Origin: Anisus vortex
Lineage: Eukaryota; Mollusca; Gastropoda; Planorbidae
NCBI GenBank assembly: GCA_949126835.1
Contig: OX421506.1
Location: forward strand, 29,494,441 to 29,558,440
Reading direction: 5' to 3'
Length of the DNA: 64,000 nt
Part shown: positions 13,901-27,100 of the stretch, in pieces
Numbering within the stretch: position 1 is the first letter of the stretch
How the letters are laid out: each line of letters starts with the position of its first letter
Made by a program: the position numbers and the translations under genes
The notes under the pieces: model-generated
Database searches by the model: none
Seen by the model: only the letters and a program-made list of their open reading frames with translations
Told to the model about the DNA's origin: nothing

Positions 13901-16900
13901 TTATTCTGTGGTGCTTCACTGGCGATTCACGTAAACGTGAAACGTGTAAATGTCAGCTCCCTGACAAAAATCCTGTCTTTGCCCCTGGTCCTATGTAATT
14001 ATACCAGGGTATTGCCGGGCAATTTAGCTTTTAAATAAATAAATTGTACATTACCTAGCCCTAATTTTAATCTCTTAATCTCATTCTGTAGTCCCTCAGT
14101 CCGTACTTTTGTATACTCTATATTTTTTTTAATTAACAAAAATCATTAAAACATGAAACATACACATTTAGTATTTACTGTACATAATTATATTATGTAT
14201 TTCTATACTTGTTATGGCTTCTATTTATAACTATGAGGGACAGTAATAGAAACAAAATAGGGAGAGATTTCAATTACTTATAAATAAATAAATTATAAAT
14301 TACCTAGTTCTTGCTTTAATATCATAATATCTTTATTTAGGCTTTCAGTCTGTACTTGTTTAGATTCTATTTGTTTTAAATAAAAATAATAATTTAAACA
14401 TGAAATATCCACATTTAGTATTTACTGTACATAAAAAAAAGTAAAGTACCCGTCGGATCGAATTGATCCATAGGTCCGATGAAGCAGCGTTCACCAGTTT
14501 CTGTGACCACGGCATACCTGGTGATTGTGTGGCCAGCACTACGCACAGCCGCCTTTACTTTACCCCAACTGAGGTCAGGTACCCATCAGAGCTGGGTAGA
14601 CTCAGGAGCACCCTCCAGACCCGGGAAAAAATCCTAGCCTGTACATATCTTTCTTTATTTATGTACCTGTCTCCCTAACAGGGAGATAATTCAAGCACTT
14701 TTCTCAATATATATAAACTATCATGTATGTGAGGATTCCAATACCCATTGGTTACTTTAAAGACACGTGACATTATTTTCATATTTTACTTGACACATTA
14801 TAAATCGCAGAACATTGCTTCTCTGGCAATTCACAGAAACGTTTTAATTGAAAATTTCAGCCCCCTGAACAAAAATCCTGTCTTTGCCCCTGGTCCTATG
14901 TAATTATACTAGGGTATTGCCGGGCAATTTAGCTTGTAAATAAAAAAAATTTTACATTACCTAGCCCTATTTTTAATCTCTTATTCTCATTCTGTAGTCC
15001 ATCGGTCTGTACTTTTTCAGATTCTATTTTGGTAAATTTAAACAAAAATTCATTAAAACATAATGAGACACTCATTAAGTAGTTACTGTGCATAAATGTT
15101 TGTATTCCCGAAGTGGTTTCTATTTATAAATATGAGAGACTGTAATAAAAACAAATACCAAGAGAGACTTCAAGCATTTATAAATAAATAAATTATAAAT
15201 TACCTAGTTCTTGCTTTAATCTCATAATCTCAATCTTAAGGCTTTCAGTCTGTTCCTGGTTAGATTCTATTTTTTTATTATAAAAAAATTCATTAAAACA
15301 TAAAACATCCACATTTAGTATTTACTGAACATTAATGTCTGTATTTCTATACTTGTGGAAGCTTCTATTTATGAATATGATAGACAGTAATACAAACTTA
15401 TAAATAAAATAAATTATAAATTACCTATTAACCTCATAATCTCATTCTTTAGGCTCTTGGTCTGTTCTTGATTAGATTCTATTATTTTTAAATAAAAAAT
15501 TTCATTATAACATGAAACATCCACGTTTAGTATTTACTGAACATAAATATATGTATTTATTTACCTTTCAAGCTCTATTTATGAATATGATAGACAGTAA
15601 TATAAAATAATAAGGAGAGAGTTCAAGCACTTATATATATATATAAGTATATATATATATGTATATGTATATATGCCAATAATCTAAACCTTGTCATTGT
15701 TGCAGTTGAATAATAGTATTATACTCTGCAGGTTCTTTCTGGATTTCCAAAACATCTACAAAAATGCAAGTGCATCTAGCAAGAGTAAATACATGCTTCC
15801 TGATCTTGTTTGAGATGCTTGAAACTGGACGTGGAATGATACATGAATGGATCTCCAAACACTGTCGAAATAATATAGTACAAGCTAGGATTTGTTCACA
15901 GATCTGGAGGTGTCCTTGGTATGCAATTGGCTAACGCATTTGAGACCCTTGGCAGACAGCCCCTGTTGCGCAAAAATCATTGCACTGCCGAGTGGTTCCG
16001 AGACTCGGTGAGGAGTGGGGAGGAAAAAATTAACACAACAATCCGTCTCTACCCCGCCCTGGTGCCTGGATGTCCTGGCCTATAGTCTGGAATTATGTTT
16101 TTTACCGGGCGATAGTGCAGATATACCAGTGAGCAACCACGCTAATGTTTTAGGAAAATTCCGCAGGTGGGGAGAAGAAAGTTAGTGCGTGTTCTGCTGA
16201 GACCGTACCCTTTACTTCGCAGTACGCACTATCGGCGTGCTAGGGGTGGCTAGTCTGAGAAAGGATTTTGGTGTGCCCCCTCAATCACACCTTTATCACG
16301 TTAAAGGCTGGAAGTAAGAGCCATTATAAATCGATGAACTATAATTCTATGGCGATTCACGAAAATATTTTAAATTGAAAATGTCAGCCCAGTTGGAAAA
16401 AATTCCTGGCGTAGCCTTTGGTCCTATGTAATTTTACCAGGGTAATGCCGGGCAATTTAGCTTGTACATAAATAAAGTGTACATTACCTAGTCCGGTTTT
16501 TAATCTCTTTATCTCATTCTGTAGTCCTTGTGTCTGTACTTTTTCAGATTCTATTTTTGTAAATAAAAAATGTCATTAAAACATGAAACATACACATTTA
16601 GTATTTATTGTACATATATGTCTGTATTTCTATACTTGAGGCGCTGCTATTAATAGAAATGTGAGACAGTAATAAAAACAAATCGGAAGCGAGGGTTCAA
16701 GCACTTATAAATAAATAAATGTTAAATTACCGAGCTCTTGGTTTAATCTCATAATCTCATTCTCGAGGCTCTGAGTCTGGTGTTGTTTAGATTCTAATTT
16801 AAAAGAAAATATCATTTAAATATTTAGATTTAGTATTTATTGTACATAAATGTCTGTATTTATATACTTGTTATGGCTTCTATTTATAAATATGAGAGAC

Positions 16901-19900
16901 AATAATAAAACAAATAGGAAAGAGAGACTTCAGCACTTATAAATAAATAAATTGTAGGCCTAAATTACCTAACTCTTGCTTTAATCCCATAATATCATTC
17001 TTTTGGCTTTCTGTCTGTTCTTGGTTAGATTCTGTTTTTGTAAATTACAAAAATCATTATATTGTAGTTTACAAAGTTATAATATGTAGCTATAGGACTA
17101 TGTAATCTTACGCGGGAAATGGCGGGCAATTTAGCTTGTAAATAAATAAATTGTACATTACCTAGTTCAATTTTTAATGTCTTATTCTCATTCTGTAGTC
17201 CCTCGGTCTGTACTTTTTTAGACTCTATTTTTTAAATTATAAAAAAACACGTCACTAAAACATGAAACATCCATTGTGTATTTAACGTACATAAATGTCA
17301 GTATTTCTGTACATGTGGTGGCTTCTAGCAATAAATATGAAAGAATGTAATAAAAACTAAAAGGTAAATAGAGATATAAGTACTTTTTAATAAAACAAAT
17401 TGTAAATTACCTAGCTCTTGCTTTAATCTCACAATCTCTTCCTTTAGGCTTTCAGTTTGTACTTGTTTAGATTCTATTTAATTTGTTTTAAAGAAAAAAA
17501 CGTCATTTAAAACATGAAACATCCACATTTAATATTTACTATACATGTGTGTCTGTATTTGTGTACTTGTTGTGGCTTCTATATATAAATATGAGAGACA
17601 GTAATACAAACAATTAGGGAGAGAGTCCAAGCACTTTTCTATATATATAGTACGACTTGTGTGTGGATTCCGAGCACCATTGGTTCATTTAAGATACGTG
17701 ACCCTAATTTCATATTTTACAATTGCGATCTCGCTTACTGAATGTGCCCTCCCTTGCTGAGTGGTTAGCTCATACAACCGTCACGCGCACGAACAGGGTT
17801 CGATTCCCCACTAAAAAAAATATTTTATTTCTACTTTTTTTTACATCTCCATTAATATTGCCTTTTTTAAGATTATAAAGAATGTCAGGAGTTAAAGCTT
17901 TCCTAAAATGTTTTCATTAAAAAAAATAAAAAATATTACATTTTAGACACATGTGGGAGACGGATGTTCGATTCTCAGCCAGGGATAGTCCAAACTTTTT
18001 GTTAACTAAAAAAAGACATGCCGTTTTTTTTTCTTTTGTTTTTTTTTTACAATATTTGTTTTATATTACTTTCTTAAATGTTTTCTTTAAGTTATTATAG
18101 CTTTCGGTTCATTGTAGTTTATAAAGTTATAATCTGTAGCTATAGGCCTATGTAATTTTACCAAGACAAGGCCGGGCAATTTAGCTTGTACATAAATAAA
18201 TTGTACATTACCTAGAGCAAGTTTTAGTATATTACTATTATTCTGTATTCTCTCGGTCTGTACTTTTTCACATTCTATTTTTGTAAATAAAAAAGTCGTT
18301 CAAACATGACACATATTATTTAGTAAATACAGTACATAAATGTCTGTATTTCTATACTTGTTGCGGCTTCTACTTAAAATATGAGAAACAAATAGAAAGA
18401 GAGAGTTACAGCACTTATAAATAAATAAAGTATAAATTACCTAGCTCTTGGTTTAATCTCATAAACTCATTCTTTAGGATATCAGCCTTTCCACGTTTAG
18501 ATTCTATTTTTTTAATACAAAAAAATGTCATTAAAACATACACATTTAGTGGTTAGGCCTACTGTTTTTTAAATAACTGTATTTCTGTACTTGTTGTGGC
18601 TTATATTTATAAATATATGATACAGTAAAAAAAATAGAAAGAGAGAGTTATAGCACTTATAAATAAATAAATTTTTAATTACCTAGCTCTTGGTTTAATC
18701 TCACAATCTCTTTCTCAAAGTTCTCCGTCTTTTCTTTTTTAGATTCTATTTTTTTTAAATAAAAAAATGTCATAAAAACAGGAAAAATCCATATTTAGTG
18801 TACATATATATATATATATATTATATATATATCAATGTTTTTATACTTGTTATTGCTTCTATTTATAAATATGAGAGACAGTAATTTCAGTAATACCAAC
18901 GAATATGAAGAGCGAGTTCAAGCACTTATAAATAAATACATTGTAAATTACCTAGATCTTGCTTTAATCTCATAATCTCGTTCTTTAAGCTCTCATTCTT
19001 GCGTTGTTTAGATTCTATTTTGTTAAATAAAAAATGTCTTTAAAACATGAAACATCCACATTTGTTATTTACTGAACATTAATCTTGATATTTATTTTTT
19101 CTTCTTGCTTTTCTTTAAAAATATGCTAATCTTCTTTCTTATATTATTTTATTTTTTACAATTCAAATTAGAATTCTGCATACCCTCGACCACTGCACTT
19201 GTAAGATTGTTTGTGCTTATTTAAATTGACACACGTAGTATTGTCAAACAAAAGGGGAAAAAACATCAGAATACAATCATTTTAATTTGTATCTTATTTT
19301 AATAATTGTCCTTTTCTTCTTTTTAGTAAATATGATATATTATTATTATGTACAGTAATAAATATAATCATACACAAACAACTTTGTATTGAAATATAAC
19401 AGACTTACCTTTCTTTTTATTAAGATTTTCAATTTCTTTTGTCTTCAGGTTTAACTGATATCTTAAATTATCTTTAGTATAAAAAAAAATGTATATAAGT
19501 ATGTGTAATATTTCTGTAATACACAATATATGTTCTAATATTAATGAGTATCAGAGTTCATGGTCAACTAGGAAAACTACTATTTATGAATTTTACTATC
19601 GACGGTCATCTATGAAAACATAACACTGTAGCCAATATCTAAAGAGAGATATATTATTATTCATTATACAAAACTAAAAGAAAAGTAAAATTTAGAATGC
19701 ACTCTAAATATCCTAAATTAATAAATTAGTATTAGAATGAGGCGCTTAAAAATTTACGTAGGGAAACCCTAATGATCTACATTCAATCTATACATAGATT
19801 TAACAATATAGAATCTATTTTAATGTAGGCCTATTTATTTATGAAATTACAAACCATTTTCAGCATTCGTCTTAGCTAAAGAATCATTCAATGTAACCAA

Positions 19901-21116
19901 ACGCCCATTAAGTGTACCTGAACAAAAATGTTATTATATTTAACAAAAATATTATTATTTGTGTATGCTTTTTTAACTTTCCATTGAGTGGAATCATACA
20001 AATCTATGTTCTACTAATAATGAACAATGAAAAATGCAAATTTCATTCAGCTCTGAAAACAAATAAAAAGTAATTAAAAGAAAGGAAATTTTTGTAAATG
20101 AAAATTTGTTTAGCTAAAAGAGTTTTAAAAGTTGTTAGGTGATTTAACTAAACTTTATAAAGTTTAACGAATAGTTGTTTCAGATTGCCTCCCTTTGGTG
20201 ATGAGGCGATACGAAAAATTTGAAAGGAAAACCCTAAATTCAATATATAAATTCATTCAACAAGTAAACAATCAATTCTAAGTTATTTACAATATAACAA
20301 ACCATTTTCCGCCTTCATATTTACTAAAGAATTATTCAATGTCCCCAAGCAATCGTTAAGTGTACCTGAACAAAAATGTTATTTTAAACATTATTTATAA
20401 ACTTTACATTGTGTTGAATTATTCAAATCTGTACAAAGCATCATATCTTTTTATCGTTGTATAATAAATTGTTAAAACTAAGCAAATTTTATACTTTGTA
20501 TTTCTAATATTGTTGTTGTTGTTGTTTGTTATTGTTTAATTCTTAAGGGGAGACAAGACAACATTTACCTTCAACTGTTTTCAGTTCATTGATTTCATCA
20601 TCTTGAGTGGCCAATCTATCATCAGAAGAAGCTGTAATACACCGGTAATTGCATGCATTTAAAACTCTGGTGTATTTCTAACTACAAAAACTTTGGTTGA
20701 TAAATTTCAATCCCATTTGATACATAAGAGCAAGTGAAGTAAAATTCATAATTTTCTGTTGCCACGTCGTACATTGTGATTGTGTGGTTAGCACAATGCC
20801 CGACCACCTTAATTATCCACAACTACTGTCAGACCACCCAACAGAGCTAGTTAGACTAAGGGACAACTTCCATACCCTGGAACAAATTCTAGCATTCACC
20901 ACGATTCAAGTCCATTACCATAGGTACGACAGTAAGCGTGCTTCTACTCTAGCGCCATGCCACACTAGTAATGAATAAATTGTGAACATGCTAAATACTA
21001 AAACTATAGCTCCTTGTTTATTATTCATTCTTTATATTTAAATAACAAACTACATAACTACAAACATAAAATAAACGCATTTTTATTAAAAGAGTGTACT
21101 AACATAACCTTCTTCA

Positions 21117-21154
<38 letters not shown>

Positions 21155-24100
21155 TAAGATGATAAGATAAGATGATAAGATAAGATGATAAGATAAGATG
21201 ATAAGATAAGATGATAAGATAAGATGATAAGATAAGATAAGATTAGATTAGATTAGTTAGATAGATGATAGATTGATAGATAGATAGATAAGATGATAAG
21301 ATAAGATGATAAGATAAGATGATAAGATAAGATGATAAGATAAGATGATAAGATAAGATGATAAGATAAGATGATAAGATAAGATTAGATAAGATTAGTT
21401 AGATAGATGATAGATAGATAGATAGATAGATAGATAGACAGATAGACAGATAGAAAGATAGATAGATAGATCGATAGATAGATAGATAGATGGATAGAAA
21501 GATAGATAGATAGATAGATAGTTTTGATCTAGCTTGGCTTTCATTTTTTTAGCCGAAGCCCAGAGGGGTGATTGGGGAGTAACAGTTTCTTGTCAGAAAT
21601 TAGTTTTTACAAAGGTAGGTAAAGTAGAAAGATTGTTTGAAATTCTTCATAATGGATAACAGATTGTTAAGAATCTATGTTATCTTCTTCTTTAAATGGT
21701 CTTGTTATGACTCATTATTTCTGGGTTTAATTATTTCTTGCATGTTTATGAAGCCTTTTTAATCTGCTTGCTGGCATCGGGGCTAGGGGCTTCACTTGAT
21801 GTCAGTTTCCACAGCTCCTTCTATGGTGCTATTAGTCTAATATACTTGCTTTCAAAACCTCTCATTCAACAGTGGTAGTAATTCCACAAATACAGGTGTT
21901 GAACAAAAGTAACTTTTTTTTTCAGAATGAAAGGTATATACAGGAAAATATAGTCTATGTACAAAACACTGGGCGAGAACTTAATTTTACAAGTTTTAAA
22001 CTACTCTCTGCAAACGTTCCAATAGGGGGGCATGGTGGCCGTGTGGCAGTGCTTTCAGCTGGTGCACCGAAGGCCCTGGGTTTGAATCCTGGTGCAGGAT
22101 ATTTTCCCTTGTCTGGAGGGCCTCCCTGAGTCTACCCAGCTCTGATGGGTACCTGACCTTAGTTGGGGTAGAGTAAAGCGGCTGGGCATTGTGCTGGCCA
22201 CACAATCACCTAGTATGCCGTGGCCACAGAAACTGGTGAACGCTGCTTCACCTGACGTATGGATCAATTTGGTCCGACTGATACTTTATTACTTACTACA
22301 AACGTTCAAACCAAACGGACTAAACTAAAACGGGACCCCAGGAGGTAAGGAAAATCTCTAATTGGATGAAAAATCATGATTTTTTACAGGGCTCAGATAG
22401 TCAATCTACGAATTATAATTCAAAATCCTCGACTTTCACGGGATGGATACTGAAGTATTTAATTTAATTTAAAATAATATCCTAAAGGTCTTAATTCCCC
22501 CTTCTCGTTGGACTCTTATATGGACAATGAAGTGTCCATGCAAAGTACTATTATATATTTGTAACTCAAGTTTGTAACAGTCTGAATAAAGTGATAAGAA
22601 ACAATAAGACCTAAACCTATACAATTAATTGCGATGTGTTTTCCAAGTCTGTCTCACTCCCGTATGGTTTATGTAAATAGATGTTTTTTGTAGCGAAAAA
22701 CTACATCAAGCTGTTTCATAAAATGGGAAATTACCTTTTTCTGTATTAAGCTTTATAACTTCCCTTGCCTTCAAGTTAAGTTCTTGATTTAATTCATCTT
22801 TAATAGAAATATACGAATTAGTGTTATATTTCTTTTATATGTATTCCATTAATATAAGAAATATAGCACAGACCCTACTAATTATGAGATTTACTATCTA
22901 CGGTCAATTATGAAAACATAACACAGTAGCCAATATCTAAAGAGCTATATAAAAAATTAAAAGAAAAGTTAAATTCATAATACATATTACATATATACAT
23001 TGTAATGAGTATTTTGAGGTAGCCTGGTGTTTGTCGAATACAAGATCTAATACAAGTTTTATTCCGATAGAAATTATATTCATTAAATTACTGATAACAA
23101 CTCACACTATTTAAATTGAAGTAACATCATGGATTTTTTTGTTGCAAATTGGTAATTAATTAATGTCTACTCAGAGCTGTATATTTCGAAACAAATAGAC
23201 TTACCTTGTACTTTATTTAGCTTTACAATTTCCTCGTCTTTCAGATTTAATTCTTGATTTAAATCATCTTTTACAGAAATATAAGAATGTATCTAATATT
23301 TATAGAATAAGTTACATAAAAATAGAATAAATATAAGATAGGTTAGATTCTACTAATAACGAACAATGAATGCTACAAATCACAGTCAGCTCGGAAACCA
23401 TGAGACTGAATTCTTAAGATAAAATGTATATACACAATTAAAAGAAAAGTAATATTAGATATGGATTCTTGTAGTTCTTCTTAAGGGATAATAATATTTG
23501 AGTGAAATATATCTATATACCTATCATAATCCATGATATCAAAAAGGAAATTTTGTGTAAATGACATTTCGTTTAGCTAAAAGACTTAATAACCCTCAAT
23601 GAAATGATGCTGCAGATTACCTCCATTTTTAGACTAGGCACATAAAATACTCTGTGAGAGGCACGCGCAACATCAACAACACTTGTACCATGTATTTGTT
23701 GATTTTAAAAAGGCATTCGACAGGGTCTGGCACGCTGCCCTATGGGCAACCATGAAACATTTCAACATTAATGACAACCTGACAATGCTGATACGTAGCC
23801 TCTATGACAGGGCCACCAGTGCAGTCTTCTTCAGCAACAACATTGGAGATTGGTTTAGGACTACCGTTGGAGTAGGACAAGGATGCTTGCTTTCGCCAAC
23901 ACTGTTCAATATCTTTTTGTAGAGAATCATGTCGGATGCACTAGAGGATCATGAAGGGACAATCAGCATAAATGGCAGAAGAATCACCAACCTTCGATTC
24001 GCAGATGATATAGATGGACTCGCCGGGAGCGAGGAAGAATTAGCCAATCTTGTGGAGCGACTGGACAAAACTTCCGCATCCTATGGCATGCAAATCAGTG

Positions 24101-27100
24101 CCGAAAAAAACTAAATTAATGACTAGTAACACCAGCGGCATCGCCACGCAGATCAAGATTGGTGGGCAGAGTTTGGAAACAGTAGGCAGCTTCAAATACC
24201 TAGGAGCTATTGTATCCGAAGAGGGCTCCAAACCAGAAGTAATGTCCAGGATTGCCCCGACAACAGCGTCATTAAAGAGGCCCAAGACAATATGGAAAGA
24301 CAAGGACTTAGCCCTCAGCACCAAAATCAGGCTGATACGCTCACTGGTCCTCTCCATTTTTTTATATGGTTGTGAGTCATGGACATTAACCGCTGAGCTG
24401 GAAAAAAAGATAAATGCCATGGAAATGAGATGTTTCAGGACCCTGCTCGGTATCTGTTACAAAGACCATATTTCCAACGAACAGATACGAGAGAGAATAC
24501 AACAGGAAATTGGAAAATATAAAGACCTGCTGGCCACAGCCAAGAAAAGAAAACTGGAATGGTATGGCCACGTCACCAGAACCAACGGGCTTACAAAGAC
24601 AATCCTGCAGGGTACCACCAGAGGAGGCAGAAACAGAGGAAGACAAAAGAAGCGTTGGGAAGATAATATCAGAGAATGGACAGGTACAAAACTGTGCGAG
24701 GCAATGAGAACGGCTGAGAGACGGGAGGAATGGAGGAGGCTGGTTTACATGTCATCTGTGGCGCCCCAACGGTCCAACAGACTACGGGATATGTAGGACA
24801 TACAAATTTACGAAGGAAAACCCAAAATGATCTACATTCAATCTATACATAGATTCAACAAATAAAGAATCAATTTTAACGTAGGCCTATTTATTTTTGA
24901 AATTACAAACCATTTTCCGCCTTCATCTTAGATAAAGTATCATTCAATGTCTCCAAACGCCCATTATGTTCACCTGAAAGAAAAATGTTATTATTAATTG
25001 TTGTATGATTTTGTAACTTTCCATTGAGTGGAATCGTTCAAATGTATAGATATATTCACATGCATAAGTCATTGTTGTATACTAAATTGATACAATTTAT
25101 CATAATATTTACTTCGTATTTACATTCTTATTTTCTGTTGTTTTTTTCTTTATTTTTATTGTTTAATTTTTTAAGGGGAGATCAGCCTACATTTACCTTC
25201 AAGTGTTTTCAGTCGATTGATTTCATCATCTTGAGCAGCCAATTTATTATCAGAAGAAGCTGTAAGATAATTACATCCATTGAAAACTCAGGTGTATTTC
25301 TAAATACAATAGATTTAATTGATAAATTTCAATCCCATGTGAACCATAGGGGCAAGTGAAGCAACACTTCCAATTTTTATCCGGCCACATCAAACAATGT
25401 TATGCTCCTGTGACTAAGATATTACAAACAAAACTATGGGGGCACAGTGGCCGAGGGGCAGCGCGTTCGACTGGCAATCCGAAGTTTCTGGGTTCGAATC
25501 CTGGTGGAGACTAGGATTTTTTCCAGGGATATGAGGGTGTCGGGTCTACCCAGCTCTGATGGGTACCTGACATTAGTTGGGGTAAAGTAAAGGCAGCTGG
25601 GCATTGTGCTGGCCATACATCCCCTAGTATGTCATGGCCAAAGAAACTGGTGAACGCTGCTTCACCAGCCCTACGATCAGTTTGGTCCGAAGGGTACTTT
25701 ACTTCTTTTTTAGTGCAAGTGAAACAACACTTACAATTTTTCTCTGGCCACAGCATACAATGGTATGTCCTATGACAAAGATATTTCAAACAAAACCTCA
25801 CAATAAACGAAAAAAAATATACGTATCTGGAGTGCTTTTAAATCAGAACCAAGCCTGTGCATATGAGCTTTCATAGTCTACAATTTACAATATAATATAG
25901 GATAGAAAAATCCAAAACAAACAGCTGATGCCTTGCCGAAAGTTTTGGTTGATGAAATATTTAAAGATAAATATCATTTATACGTCATGATATCAGTAAT
26001 GAAAGTATCCGTAAATCAAAATTGTAAATTTGAGCTAACAGACCTTATTCTTATCTGATTATTTAGAGTAACACAATAAAAATCAAAGAATAGATAGTTC
26101 AGTTAACCTTCCTTCTGAGCTCTAAAGTTTTAAAATTTAGAAATAAAAAACCCAAATGCTCTAAATTTAACTCAAATCTTGATTAAACGAATAAACAATT
26201 TAATATCAAGTTATTTATGAAATGGCAAACCTTTTTCTACATTTGTCTTAGCCAAAGGCTTATTTAATGATTCCAAACGTTCATTAAGCATACATTGAGC
26301 ATACATTTTATTCTATTCCTGATTTATAAAACGTAAATTGATTTTCATCGTACAAATCTATAGACAGAATTGCTTGCATTGTTCTACAATAAGACAATAT
26401 TGTTTTTGTTTTTTAGACTACAACAAAACAACTATCATACTAAGTTAATTAGCAAGAAGAAATTACACTAAATTTACAGTCAACTGTTTGAAGAAGTAAA
26501 ATAAAAGTAACATTTAGTAATTGATTCTTATACTTCTTCTTAAAGTCTGATAATAATTAGAGAAAGTTATTTATAAATCGATCATAAGTCATGATACCAG
26601 GAAGCAAATTAATATATTTTAATGAATTATTTTTAGGAAACATAGATGTTGGAATATCTAGACCTAATAAAAGTCAATTACCTCTATTTTAATGTTAGGC
26701 ACTTCAAAAAATTAGAAAGGAAAACCCTAAATGATCTAAATTCAATCTATAAATAGATTCAACAAAAAACTGTGTAACTTTTTCACTAAATAACTAACCA
26801 TTTTCTGATGTCATCTTAGCCAAAGAATCATTCAATGTCTCCAATTGCTCATTAAGTGTACCTGAACAAAAATGCAATTTCAAACACGATTTATAAAATT
26901 TACATTGAGTTAAATCGTACAAGTCTATAATAAGCGTTACATGTACTAGTAATGGCTGTATACTTAATTGTTAACTTTGTATTTACATTGCTTTTTTGTT
27001 GATGTTTAGTTCTTAATGGGAGACTAGACGACTTTTACCTTTAACTTTTTTCAGTCGATTGATATCATCCTCTTGAGTGGCCAATCTATCATCAGAAGAA

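Noticed and set aside
22025..22110. tRNA genes at the B-box matches (also 25,436 and 57,945)
   Set aside because: The tRNA-like head has no foldable cloverleaf end and is followed by the shared SINE body; several dispersed copies occur.
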